Made by a program: the position numbers and the translations under genes. DNA of 64,000 nt. Origin: Rhodococcus sp. BP22. GTDB lineage: Bacteria > Actinomycetota > Actinomycetes > Mycobacteriales > Mycobacteriaceae. The notes below the pieces were generated by a model. The model did not search any database. It was not told the DNA's origin and saw nothing but the letters and a program-made list of their open reading frames with translations. The stretch's first letter is position 1. Each line of letters begins with the position of its first letter. Where the stretch lies: positions 1-64,000 of the forward strand of contig NZ_JACFTB010000003.1 in the NCBI RefSeq assembly GCF_014281965.1, written 5' to 3'. Shown one piece after another: positions 31,505 to 39,597 of the stretch.

Positions 31505-32305
31505 TCAGGAGATTTCGAGGATGACGGGCGCGTGATCGCTGGCGCCCTTGCCCTTACGCTCCTCGCGATCGATGGACGCGCCGGAGACGCGAGACGCGAG
31601 CGCGGGGGAGGCCAGCGCCATGTCGATTCGCATTCCTTGTTTTTTCGGGAACCTCAGCTGCGTGTAATCCCAGTAGGTGAAGGTTCGCGGTTCGGACGTG
31701 AACTGCCGGGTGACCTCGGCGAATCCGGCATCTATGAACGCTTCGAATGCATCGCGCTCGGGTTGCGACGTGTGAGTCTTGCCCTCGAACAACTCCGGAT
31801 CCCACACGTCTGCGTCGGTGGGGGCGATGTTCCAGTCTCCGACCAACGCGATCTGTGCCTGTGGGTCCGCTGACAACCATGCCCGGGCATCGGCCTGTAG
31901 CTTGGCGAGCCATTCCAGCTTGTAGGTGTAGTGCGGATCGGCAAGATCGCGGCCGTTGGGAACGTAGAGGCTCCACACTCGGACGCCTCCGCACGTCGCC
32001 CCGATTGCGCGAGCTTCGCGCACCGCTTCGATCTCCGGATCCTTGCTGAAACCGGGCTGATCCTCGAAACCGATCTGCACATCTTCCAAGCCGACGCGGG
32101 AGAGCAACGCGACGCCGTTCCACTGGCTCAGGCCGTCGTGAGCGACCTCGTACCCGATCTCACGGAACCGTTCGTACGGAAACTGCTCGTCCTTGCATTT
32201 GGTTTCCTGCATAGCCAGGACATCGATATCGGATCGTTGAAGCCAATCGACGATTCGGTCCTGCCGAGAGCGGACAGAGTTCACATTCCAGGTAGCCAGT
32301 CGCAC
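31505..32305 (-). CDS. xthA: Exodeoxyribonuclease III
   Basis: This AP endonuclease/3'-5' exonuclease of base-excision repair begins VRLATWNVNSVRSR. Active-site residues are in ATWNVNS (Asn), MQETKC (metal Glu), LYVPNGRD, GDWNIAPTDADV and GASDHAPV (Asp-His). 266 residues, as in M. tuberculosis XthA. GTG 32305 is supported by the family start and by TAGGGT 7 bases upstream; the frame is open much further upstream but without homology. Confidence 0.94.
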   Translation of the reverse strand: MRLATWNVNSVRSRQDRIVDWLQRSDIDVLAMQETKCKDEQFPYERFREIGYEVAHDGLSQWNGVALLSRVGLEDVQIGFEDQPGFSKDPEIEAVREARAIGATCGGVRVWSLYVPNGRDLADPHYTYKLEWLAKLQADARAWLSADPQAQIALVGDWNIAPTDADVWDPELFEGKTHTSQPERDAFEAFIDAGFAEVTRQFTSEPRTFTYWDYTQLRFPKKQGMRIDMALASPALASRVSGASIDREERKGKGASDHAPVILEIS

Positions 32306-32312
32306 GGCACAC

Positions 32313-32318
32313 ACCCTA
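32313..32318 (-). promoter_or_regulatory. -10 box for a leaderless xthA transcript
   Basis: On the minus strand TAGGGT ends 7 bases before GTG 32305 with no ribosome-binding site. It supports the shorter xthA start. Confidence 0.5.
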
Positions 32319-32357
32319 ACCGAGCGCCGACCGTCGGCCCAGCGGTGTGCCAGGAGG

Positions 32358-33287
32358 TCACCGAGGCGGCTCGGCGTACCGATACCGGTGATGCTCGACG
32401 AATCCGAGCTCCCGGTACATCGCGATGCCCCCGAGATTGTCGGTCGACACCTGCAGGTAGGCGTGAGTTGCTCGCTGCCGCAATCCCCACGCGAGGAGCT
32501 CACCGCAGATACGCGTCCCGAGCCCGTGTCGTCGATGAGCCTCGGAGACCTCGATCGCCGTCAGCCCGACCCAGCGTCGAAGATCGGGGGCTGTGGTGAC
32601 GGCTGCACGTCCGATGGCCAGCATCTCCGTGGCGGAACTGCCGATCCGCGCAAATCCGACAACTCCGTCGCGGACGGCCGACACTACGTCCATTGCATCC
32701 TCGGGGGCAGCGCGTCCGCGGTAGTGATAAAACCTCCGCCAGTCCTCGTCGGGGGCGGCGGTGATGACTGATATCGAGTCGGACGGCATCACGAGGGAGG
32801 TGATGTCCGCGGCCATCACCAAGACCTCGTAACCCGTTCTCCAGCCGGCGGGAACTGCGCCGAGACGATCGGGCAACAGTAACTTCGGCCACTGTCCGCG
32901 GTCGCGGAACCATGCGGCGATCTCACCGAGCGAGGACTCGTCGGCGTGCGGCTCGACTGGAACGGCAGAGTTTGCTCGGCCGGTGAACCCGCGGCCGTAC
33001 CGCAGCAGCCATCCGCCGATCCACGCCTGCTCCAGGCCCGGCCACCCATCGGCAGCCGCACGTTCGAGCGATCTGATCTCCGAAGTCCTGATCGGTCGGG
33101 GACCGAGGGCTTTCATCGCCACGACGCGATCGCGGGCCACCCGCACGACCCGACCGTCCCCGTCCCTAAGAGCTACGACGGTGTCGTCTGCCTCGACGAG
33201 TACCCCGATGACGTCGGTCATCGGATGGCTGTAGCCCGGGGGGAGCCGATACCGCAACATGACGCGGGTGCCGGGCGTGACGGCCAC
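32358..33287 (-). CDS. GNAT-family acetyltransferase (Rv0428c-like)
   Basis: The 309-residue protein has an SH3-like N-terminal domain (about 1-60, TRVMLRYRLPPG...VIGVLVEADDTVVALRD), a middle GNAT-like half (GWLLRYGRGFTGRANSAVP) and a C-terminal GNAT half with LTAIEVSEAHRRHGLGTRI and DNLGGIAMYRELGF. The N-terminal domain is also seen in the M. tuberculosis Rv0428c family. GTG 33287 lies 4 bases after the def stop, so it is coupled to def. A role linked to N-terminal processing is only suggested by this proximity. Confidence 0.85.
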   Translation of the reverse strand: MAVTPGTRVMLRYRLPPGYSHPMTDVIGVLVEADDTVVALRDGDGRVVRVARDRVVAMKALGPRPIRTSEIRSLERAAADGWPGLEQAWIGGWLLRYGRGFTGRANSAVPVEPHADESSLGEIAAWFRDRGQWPKLLLPDRLGAVPAGWRTGYEVLVMAADITSLVMPSDSISVITAAPDEDWRRFYHYRGRAAPEDAMDVVSAVRDGVVGFARIGSSATEMLAIGRAAVTTAPDLRRWVGLTAIEVSEAHRRHGLGTRICGELLAWGLRQRATHAYLQVSTDNLGGIAMYRELGFVEHHRYRYAEPPR

Positions 33288-33291
33288 GAGC

Positions 33292-33885
33292 TCAGTCGTC
33301 CTCGTGGCCGAACGGATCTTCGACGGTCCCTGGTATCCAACTCAGGCCCGGCTTGCCCCAGCCCGCGCGCTTGATTGCCTTCTTCGCGGCGCGGGCGTTG
33401 CGGCCCACCAGCACGTCTACGTAGAGAAACCCATCCAGATGGCCTACCTCGTGCTGAAGCATGCGCGCGAAGAAACCGGTGCCTTCGATGTCGACTGGTT
33501 CACCCTGCGCGTCGGTGCCGGTGACCCTAGCCCAGTCGGCACGCCCGGTGGGGTACTGCTCGCCGGGTACCGACAGGCAGCCTTCGTCGTCGTCCTCGGG
33601 ATCTGGCATGGTCTCGGGGATGGCCGAAGTCTCGAGCACCGGGTTGATCACCTCGCCCTTTCGGCGAACGAGCTTGCCGTCGGGTCCCTCGTCAGGGCAG
33701 TCGTACACGAAGAGTCGCAGCGGGATGCCGACTTGATTGGCTGCGAGGCCGACACCGTTGGCGATGTCGAGCGTTTCGTACATATCCGCGATGAGGTCTG
33801 CGAGCTCGGCGGGTGTCTGCGTGACTGCGTCCGTCGGGGTGTGTAGAACCGGATCTCCGACGATCCGGATGGGAAGAATTGCCAT
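33292..33885 (-). CDS. def: Peptide deformylase
   Basis: This metal enzyme removes the formyl group from new proteins. The three motifs are present: [10 protein letters not shown] (44-53), EGCLSVPG (101-108, metal Cys103) and QHEVGHLDG (144-152, His145, catalytic Glu146, His149). At 197 residues it equals the M. tuberculosis Def. ATG 33885 is the family start; TATTCT lies 8 bases upstream. The loop before motif 2 ([10 protein letters not shown]) is acidic. Confidence 0.95.
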   Translation of the reverse strand: MAILPIRIVGDPVLHTPTDAVTQTPAELADLIADMYETLDIANGVGLAANQVGIPLRLFVYDCPDEGPDGKLVRRKGEVINPVLETSAIPETMPDPEDDDEGCLSVPGEQYPTGRADWARVTGTDAQGEPVDIEGTGFFARMLQHEVGHLDGFLYVDVLVGRNARAAKKAIKRAGWGKPGLSWIPGTVEDPFGHEDD

Positions 33886-33975
33886 GGTCGAGAAGAATAG
33901 TGTCCGCATGCAGAGCCGCCTACACACGGTGAGTCAGAGCTGCCGCACACGCGACTCGCCGCAGCTACCGTACAC

Positions 33976-33990
33976 GGCGTGTGACACGCC
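33976..33990. promoter_or_regulatory. Perfect dyad in the def/DUF3263 divergent region
   Basis: GGCGTGT-G-ACACGCC is a perfect 7-bp dyad around a single base, about midway between the divergent def and DUF3263 starts. It contains a GTGTG-like core reminiscent of CRP/FNR-family half sites, but a specific regulator cannot be named. Confidence 0.35.
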
Positions 33991-34131
33991 CACCATGGTT
34001 GAATCAGTACCGAACTACACGTGTGCAATTCGCTCGGCCTCCTTCTGCCAGGCCAGATGGGTGACGCAAAGGCGGGCGAGCCCGCTGAACGTTGGCAGGC
34101 GATGCGGGTGAAATAGAAGTCGAGGAGTGAG

Positions 34132-34461
34132 ATGGACGGCGCAGCAGCGCGTGACTCGAACCAGGCTCCGCAATCCGAAAGCTCCGAAGATCTCAACGAG
34201 GTCGGAGCAGACGGACTGACTCGTCGCGAGCACGACATATTGTCTTTCGAGCGCCAGTGGTGGAAGTACGCCGGCGCCAAGGAAGAGGCGATCAAGGAAC
34301 TCTTCTCCATGTCCGCCACCCGGTACTACCAAGTCCTCAACGCACTTGTGGATCGTCCTGAATCGCTCGCAGCAGACCCCATGCTGGTCAAGAGGCTGCG
34401 GCGCCTGCGTGCGAGCAGGCAGAAGGCCCGCGCGGCACGCAGACTGGGCTTCGAAGTCTAG
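34132..34461 (+). CDS. DUF3263 protein, small DNA-binding-like
   Basis: The 109-residue protein matches the DUF3263 family (Rv0430 type): REHDILSFERQWWKYAGAKEEAIKELFSMSATRYYQVLNALVDRPESLAADPMLVKRLRR is summarised by the conserved blocks FERQWW, AKEEAI and SATRYYQVLN, a helix-turn-helix-like fold with a basic tail. It has a good ribosome-binding site (GAGGAG). The position before the LytR_C gene and sodC is conserved in mycobacteria. Binding targets are unknown. Confidence 0.85.
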   Translation: MDGAAARDSNQAPQSESSEDLNEVGADGLTRREHDILSFERQWWKYAGAKEEAIKELFSMSATRYYQVLNALVDRPESLAADPMLVKRLRRLRASRQKARAARRLGFEV

Positions 34462-34494
34462 TTGCCGAGCCGCGATCAACTAGTGTCTTCGAAT

Positions 34495-35028
34495 GTGAGC
34501 AGTCCCAATCCGGAATCGTCCGGCCCTCCGCTCCGCGCTCTGGCAATGGTGTTGATTTCGCTGGCGATTCTCTTCGCAGCAATCGGGGCACTGTCGTTGA
34601 CCGGTTCGGACGAGACCGAGGAATCAGCGGCACAGGCGACGACCAGCGCCGCGCAGCAGGCTCCGGCCAGCTCCGCCGCAGCGCGACCCCCTGCCGCATC
34701 GCAGCCTCCCGCCTCGGCCACTCGTACATCCGCGGCGACTCCCACCGGCGAACCGACCGACGTCGAAGTTCGCGTTCTCAACAACAGCAACGTATCCGGT
34801 CTCGCCGCCGGAACAGCCGCCACGCTCACCGCCGAAGGCTGGAATGTCGCCGAGACCGGCAATTTCAGCGAGTCGCAGATCGCACAAACCACGATCTACT
34901 ACGACACGTCGCCGGGCGCGCAGGCCGCTGCCCAGCAAATATCGACTCAACTCGGCGTCGCTGCATTCCCTCGACCGACGACCTTGTCGAGTTTCGGTGA
35001 AGGTGTCATTGTCGTCGTGACCGAGTAA
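34495..35028 (+). CDS. Membrane-anchored LytR C-terminal-domain protein (Rv0431-like)
   Basis: About 177 residues: one N-terminal TM helix (LRALAMVLISLAILFAAIGAL), an Ala/Pro/Ser/Thr-rich linker, and a LytR_C domain beginning VEVRVLNNSNVSGLAAG and ending VIVVVTE. The domain is shared with LytR-CpsA-Psr cell-wall ligases, but the catalytic part is absent. In M. tuberculosis the homologue Rv0431 (VirR) influences vesicle release and envelope integrity. GTG 34495 is preferred by family alignment and by TAGTGT 8 bases upstream; GTG 34483 and TTG 34462 are in frame. Confidence 0.85.
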   Translation: MSSPNPESSGPPLRALAMVLISLAILFAAIGALSLTGSDETEESAAQATTSAAQQAPASSAAARPPAASQPPASATRTSAATPTGEPTDVEVRVLNNSNVSGLAAGTAATLTAEGWNVAETGNFSESQIAQTTIYYDTSPGAQAAAQQISTQLGVAAFPRPTTLSSFGEGVIVVVTE

Positions 35029-35112
35029 CTGTCAACCCTTGGGCAGGTAGTACTACCGGCCATAGTTATGATCGACACAACCGCCCAGCCTGCCCTTCGA
35101 AGGAGCAATTTC

Positions 35113-35811
35113 ATGGCACCGATTCGTATCGCTCGGCCAGTGAGCCGAACCTGGCGCCTCGCGACCCCCGTTGTAGCCCTCGCGGCCTTCGGCCTGGTTG
35201 CATGTAGTGCTCCCGAGACTCCCTCCGACGTCCCCGGAACGACGCCCGCCGTGTGGACCGGCAAAGAGGATCCGAACGGCAAAGCCGTCGCAGCAGATGC
35301 GCCCGTCGGATCGGGTGATATCGAGGCATCACTGAAGGACGCGTCCGGCGCAGACGTCGGCACCGTCTCGATCGTCGAAGAGGGAAGCCACCTCCGCATC
35401 ACCGTCGAGGCCGAAGGACTGACCCCAGGGTTTCATGGCCTGCACATTCACACCGTCGGGAAATGCGAGGCAAACTCCGTAGCACCGACCGGCGGTGAGC
35501 CCGGTGACTTCCTATCCGCAGGCGGACATCTCCAGGTCGACGGTCGCACCGGGCATCCATCCAGCGGCGACTTGACTTCACTGCAGGTCCGCGAGGACGG
35601 CACCGGCGAAGTAGTCACCACGACGGACGCCGTCACACTCAAAGATCTTCAGGTGGACGGCGGCCGCGCGGTCGTCATCCACGCCGGCGCAGACAACTTC
35701 GCCAACATCCCACCGCGCTACACCCTGCCCGACGGCGCTGCGGTGCCCGACACGAACACACTGATGACCGGTGACGCCGGCGGCCGTGTGGCCTGTGCGG
35801 TCATCGACTAG
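35113..35811 (+). CDS. sodC: Cu,Zn superoxide dismutase lipoprotein
   Basis: The 232-residue secreted enzyme converts superoxide to hydrogen peroxide outside the membrane. Lipobox LVAC places the lipidated cysteine at Cys31. Copper ligands appear in [13 protein letters not shown] and [13 protein letters not shown], zinc-loop residues in [13 protein letters not shown], and the C-terminal GGRVACAVI supplies the guiding arginine and the disulfide cysteine. ATG 35113 follows AAGGAGC; an upstream ATG at 35068 lacks such a site. The position after LytR_C matches mycobacteria. Confidence 0.95.
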   Translation: MAPIRIARPVSRTWRLATPVVALAAFGLVACSAPETPSDVPGTTPAVWTGKEDPNGKAVAADAPVGSGDIEASLKDASGADVGTVSIVEEGSHLRITVEAEGLTPGFHGLHIHTVGKCEANSVAPTGGEPGDFLSAGGHLQVDGRTGHPSSGDLTSLQVREDGTGEVVTTTDAVTLKDLQVDGGRAVVIHAGADNFANIPPRYTLPDGAAVPDTNTLMTGDAGGRVACAVID

Positions 35812-37011
35812 GTGAGTTCCCCGAAGACACCGGATCGCTCCGCAGGCTCCGCTCCTGCACTTTCCGGTCGCTCCGCAGGCTCCGCTCCCGTAATCCACTT
35901 CGAGAGTTCGCCACGCCCCACGCTCGGCGTCGAATGGGAAATCGCGCTCGTGGACAAGGAGTCCCTCGACCTGGTCAACTCGGCCGAGGAGATAATGGAC
36001 GGTGTCACGGAGCTTTCGGGTGATCGGACGCCACGCGTCACCAAGGAACTCCTGCGCAATACCGTCGAACTCGTCACCGGAGTGTGCGAGAACGTCGGTG
36101 AGGCCATGGACGATCTCGGTGAATCCCTCGATCTGGTTCGCCGAGCAGCGGACCCGCTCGGCATAGATCTGTTCTCCGCGGGCACCCACCCGTTCGCCGA
36201 ATGGTCGACGCAGGTGCTCACTCGCTCACCCAGCTACGACGAACTGATCGCTCGGACCCAGTGGTGGGGCCGTCAGATGTTGATCTGGGGCGTGCACGTC
36301 CACGTCGGAGTGTCTTCACCCGACAAAGTGTTTCCGATCCTGAACTCGCTGCTCCTGCAATATCCACATTTGTTGGCACTATCGGCCTCGTCTCCGATCT
36401 GGGCCGGTTCGGACACCGGCTACGCAAGCAACAGGGCGCTGATGTTCCAGCAGCTTCCGACGGCAGGACTGCCATTCCAGTTCGAGGACTGGGGGCAGTT
36501 CGAAGGCTTCGTCCGTGATCAGATGAAAACCGGCGTCATCGAACAGCTCGGTGGAATGCACTGGGACATCCGCCCCGCCCCCAGATGGGGAACCATCGAA
36601 GTACGGGTGTGCGACGGGACGGCCACCAAACGTGAACTCGCGGCGTTGGTAGCGCTGACGCATTGTCTGATCGTGAACCTCGACGAACGTCTCGAAGCCG
36701 GCGAAACGCTCCCGACGATGCCGCCGTGGCACGTGCAGGAGAACAAGTGGCGGGCAGCGAGGTACGGCCTCGACGCCGAAATCATTCTCGATGCCGACAG
36801 CAACGAGCGACTCGTCACCGACGATCTGCACGATCTGCTGGAGAAGCTGACCCCGACCGCGGTGCGTCTCGGATGCGCCGACGAATTGGCCGCTGTCGCC
36901 GACATTCCGCGCCTGGGAGCCTCGTATCAGCGGCAGCGCCGGGTCGCCGCAGAATCCGGTGGAGATCTCAGGGCTGTCGTGGCGTCGTTGGTCGCAGATC
37001 TTCGAGCGTGA
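35812..37011 (+). CDS. Carboxylate-amine ligase, glutamate-cysteine ligase type 2 (YbdK family)
   Basis: The 399-residue protein has the GCS2 core beginning RPTLGVEWEIALVD (about 35-48), then SAGTHPF, WGVHVHVGVSS, GMHWDIRPAPRWGTIEVRVCD and ENKWRAARYG. It ligates glutamate or another carboxylate to an amine with ATP; the true substrate of the actinobacterial branch (Rv0433) is uncertain. The GTG start abuts the sodC stop. Residues 1-34 are an extra low-complexity leader with RSAGSAP repeated, from a 21-base direct repeat; the core would still be complete without it. Confidence 0.88.
   Translation: MSSPKTPDRSAGSAPALSGRSAGSAPVIHFESSPRPTLGVEWEIALVDKESLDLVNSAEEIMDGVTELSGDRTPRVTKELLRNTVELVTGVCENVGEAMDDLGESLDLVRRAADPLGIDLFSAGTHPFAEWSTQVLTRSPSYDELIARTQWWGRQMLIWGVHVHVGVSSPDKVFPILNSLLLQYPHLLALSASSPIWAGSDTGYASNRALMFQQLPTAGLPFQFEDWGQFEGFVRDQMKTGVIEQLGGMHWDIRPAPRWGTIEVRVCDGTATKRELAALVALTHCLIVNLDERLEAGETLPTMPPWHVQENKWRAARYGLDAEIILDADSNERLVTDDLHDLLEKLTPTAVRLGCADELAAVADIPRLGASYQRQRRVAAESGGDLRAVVASLVADLRA
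35835..35888 (+). repeat. 21-bp direct repeat in the ligase leader
   Basis: TCGCTCCGCAGGCTCCGCTCC occurs at 35835-35855 and again at 35868-35888, a 33-bp period that keeps the reading frame. Each copy encodes RSAGSAP. It lies before the conserved ligase domain. Confidence 0.85.
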
Positions 37012-37044
37012 CAGCTCGCTGTAAGTAGTTGTTCATTCACCGTT

Positions 37045-37050
37045 TACTAT
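37045..37050 (+). promoter_or_regulatory. -10 box for a leaderless PAP2-gene transcript
   Basis: TACTAT ends 7 bases before GTG 37058 in a locally AT-rich stretch with no ribosome-binding site. Confidence 0.5.
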
Positions 37051-37057
37051 TAGCGGC

Positions 37058-38395
37058 GTGCTTGCGGGTGAAGAGGGGGACGGCTCCACCCACGGGGCGG
37101 TACCGAATTCCTTACGGTTCTATGGTGTCGGTGCGGCGGCGGTAGCTGCGTTCCTCGGATTGCTGCAGCTCGCTGCAGCCCGCAACGGATTCTCCGGCCC
37201 GTTCGCGAGTATCTGGAACGATGTCGCCGGTACACCCAAGTCGATGTCACTACCGTGGGCCGGTCTGATCCTCGGACTCGTCGGTGTGAACAACCGGGTC
37301 CGATTGTGGTCGTTGTCACTTGCAGTCGCTATCGATGCCGTCTTCGCTGTCGGAAGGGCCGAATCCGGGCTTCCCTTCTCCGTCGGCAACGGCGCGGTGA
37401 TAGTCCTGGTCGGCCTCGCGGTGTACACGGTGTGGACCCGGGACAGTCATGGGATCAAATCCGTGTGCCTCGGCGGCTTGCTCATCCTCGCTTCGAAGGC
37501 CGGAGACGCCTGGCTGCAGATCACCACTCTTGTCCGACCGAACGTACTCGACGAGTACGCCCAGCTGGCAGATCACGCGCTCGGAAATCCGTCGTGGGTC
37601 GTCGGCACTGCACTTGCCGCGCTCGGCGCGCCCGCGTATGCAGTCCTGCATTGGATCTACATCCAACTACCGGTCGCCGCGATAGCCATCGCTATCTATC
37701 AGCTACGTGGTGTTGCGACTGGACGCCCATGGCCGAGGCACAATCTGGTGCGCACGTTTCTGCTGATCGGCCTCGTCGGGCCGATCCTCTACATCGTGTT
37801 TCCGGTGGTGGGTCCGATGTTCGCCTACGGTTCAGCCGGGCAGGGCTTCGAGATCGGGGACTTCTGGCCCACGATAGTTCCGACGGACACTTCGCCGTCC
37901 GAGATCCCGTTCGACTCCTCGACGCCACGCAACTGCATGCCGAGCCTCCACACTGCCTGGGCATTGAGCTTGTTCATTCATTCGCGTAGAGGCCCGTGGT
38001 GGCTTCGGCTCGGCGGCACGACGTGGTTGGTGGGCACCCTGGCCGCGACGCTCGGATTCGGCTACCACTACGGCGTCGACCTCGTCGCAGGCGTCGTTCT
38101 GTGTCTGACTCTCGAAACAATCCTGCGTGACCCCGAACGAGGCTGGGACAGGGGCCGTATCCGGCTGGTCTCGTACGGGACGGCGGCTTTGCTGGTGCTC
38201 TTGTCGAGCTACCGCTACCTGGCCGTCCCGTTCGCGACGTATCCGGAGGTGTTCGGTCCCCTGATCCTGCTGCTGATGGGCTCGGTCGTCGTGATGTTCT
38301 ACGCGACGTTCTTTGCCGCGCCCGGTACTGCGATGGCGAACTGGGGTGGACGCAGCACTAGCGAGGATCAGATTCGTCGGGCTCCATCTCGTTGA
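37058..38395 (+). CDS. PAP2-superfamily integral membrane phosphatase/phosphotransferase
   Basis: The 445-residue protein has about ten or more TM helices. The C-terminal half holds PAP2/inositolphosphotransferase motifs: RNCMPSLHTAWAL (catalytic His) and GYHYGVDLVAG (second His and Asp). This C-terminal type is seen in Rv0434-neighbour-like membrane lipid enzymes and in AUR1/Ipt1-type phosphotransferases; the lipid substrate is unknown. The last 38 bases overlap the convergent mnhG gene. Confidence 0.82.
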   Translation: MLAGEEGDGSTHGAVPNSLRFYGVGAAAVAAFLGLLQLAAARNGFSGPFASIWNDVAGTPKSMSLPWAGLILGLVGVNNRVRLWSLSLAVAIDAVFAVGRAESGLPFSVGNGAVIVLVGLAVYTVWTRDSHGIKSVCLGGLLILASKAGDAWLQITTLVRPNVLDEYAQLADHALGNPSWVVGTALAALGAPAYAVLHWIYIQLPVAAIAIAIYQLRGVATGRPWPRHNLVRTFLLIGLVGPILYIVFPVVGPMFAYGSAGQGFEIGDFWPTIVPTDTSPSEIPFDSSTPRNCMPSLHTAWALSLFIHSRRGPWWLRLGGTTWLVGTLAATLGFGYHYGVDLVAGVVLCLTLETILRDPERGWDRGRIRLVSYGTAALLVLLSSYRYLAVPFATYPEVFGPLILLLMGSVVVMFYATFFAAPGTAMANWGGRSTSEDQIRRAPSR

Positions 38396-38702
38396 CGACC
38401 AGCAGACCGTCGCGGCCTCGCTGTTCGCGGTAGGCGACACGACCGACGATGTGTGCGATGACCGGAGCGGTCGCCAAGGTGAACACGCCGACCAGTACGA
38501 GCATCCAGATGTCGACATTGCCGCGCAGTTGGATGACGGCGCCGGTCAGTACGAGAATCAATCCGACGACCTGCGGCTTGGTCGCAGCATGCATGCGCGA
38601 GAGAGTATCCGGAAACCGAACGATCCCAATCGCTGCGGTGAACGCCAGCGTGGATCCGATCAAAATCAGAACAGCCGAAATTACTTCGAAGAATGCGTTC
38701 AT
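38358..38702 (-). CDS. mnhG: Mrp/Mnh cation antiporter subunit G
   Basis: The 114-residue protein has three TM helices and the MnhG pattern GIVRFPDTLSRMHAATKPQ followed by GLILVLTGAVIQL. It is the last gene of the antiporter operon and overlaps mnhF by four bases (ATGA). Its 3' end overlaps the convergent PAP2 gene by 38 bases. Confidence 0.93.
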   Translation of the reverse strand: MNAFFEVISAVLILIGSTLAFTAAIGIVRFPDTLSRMHAATKPQVVGLILVLTGAVIQLRGNVDIWMLVLVGVFTLATAPVIAHIVGRVAYREQRGRDGLLVVNEMEPDESDPR

Positions 38703-38956
38703 TCGTCCCTCACTCGGAATCGTGCGACGCTGACCGACCCGATGAAGCTCACCAGCGATAGCGCGACGATTGCCGGCACGATCGTGGTGTCGAGGCTATG
38801 GACCGACCACAGGGCCAGCCCACACATCGACACCGCCAGAATCGAGTCCATCGCTACTAGGCGGTCGAGGGTGCCGGGGCCGTCGAGAAGTCGATAAGTG
38901 GTGATGACGGCTGCTGAGACCAGCAGCACGCCCGCGATCACGAGAACCACGGTCAT
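38699..38956 (-). CDS. mnhF: Mrp/Mnh cation antiporter subunit F
   Basis: The 85-residue protein has three TM helices and the MnhF motif RLLDGPGTLDRLVAMDSI, ending IGSVSVARF. It is coupled by ATGA overlaps to both neighbours. Required in all Mrp complexes. Confidence 0.93.
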   Translation of the reverse strand: MTVVLVIAGVLLVSAAVITTYRLLDGPGTLDRLVAMDSILAVSMCGLALWSVHSLDTTIVPAIVALSLVSFIGSVSVARFRVRDE

Positions 38957-39597
38957 GACCAGTCGCCCTTTCTCTCGTCATCGATCCGCTTGTCATCTCG
39001 AGCCTCCACCGGCGTTGCGATGTCATCGCCGAGAACACCGTGATACCGCTGGTAGTCCTGGAAGTGCAAGGGGCTCGGCTGCCAATCGGAGTCGCGCTCG
39101 AATGCAGCGATCAACAACTTTTCGAGTAGTCGAACGGACCGGTAGAAGGCGTCGATAGCTTTCTGGCTACCCATGTCGAGGACGTGGACGTAGACGAGCC
39201 TGCGCGTCTGATCGATTTCGAGAACCATCGTTCCGGGAATCAGATTGAGGGCATCCACACACAGTGTCAGCACCAGATCCGACTTGATTGCGATGCGGAC
39301 TCGCAGGACTCCGGTGATGGGAGGGGCTTTCGGTCGCACTGCCAGCCACGCAACACTGAAGCTCGATGCGATTGCGTAATAGAAGAATACGCAGATGAGC
39401 TTGAACACCGACAGGACGTGAACGCGGCCCTCGACCGGAACCTTGGGGAGCGGCAAGAGCAGCATGATGCCGAGACCGACGACGATTCCGCTGAGCACGT
39501 TCGCAGGAGAGAGGCTGCCCCACAACAGGACCCACACCGAGGTCAGCCAGGCGAGCGTCCAGAGTCGCAGGAGTAGAAAGCGATTCATGTACTTCAT
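38953..39597 (-). CDS. mnhE: Mrp/Mnh cation antiporter subunit E
   Basis: The 214-residue protein has two to four N-terminal TM helices and a cytoplasmic domain with MVLEIDQTRRLVYVHVLDM, the MnhE hallmark. The C-terminus is extended and charged (VEARDDKRIDDERKGDW). It overlaps mnhD by four bases. Confidence 0.92.
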   Translation of the reverse strand: MKYMNRFLLLRLWTLAWLTSVWVLLWGSLSPANVLSGIVVGLGIMLLLPLPKVPVEGRVHVLSVFKLICVFFYYAIASSFSVAWLAVRPKAPPITGVLRVRIAIKSDLVLTLCVDALNLIPGTMVLEIDQTRRLVYVHVLDMGSQKAIDAFYRSVRLLEKLLIAAFERDSDWQPSPLHFQDYQRYHGVLGDDIATPVEARDDKRIDDERKGDWS

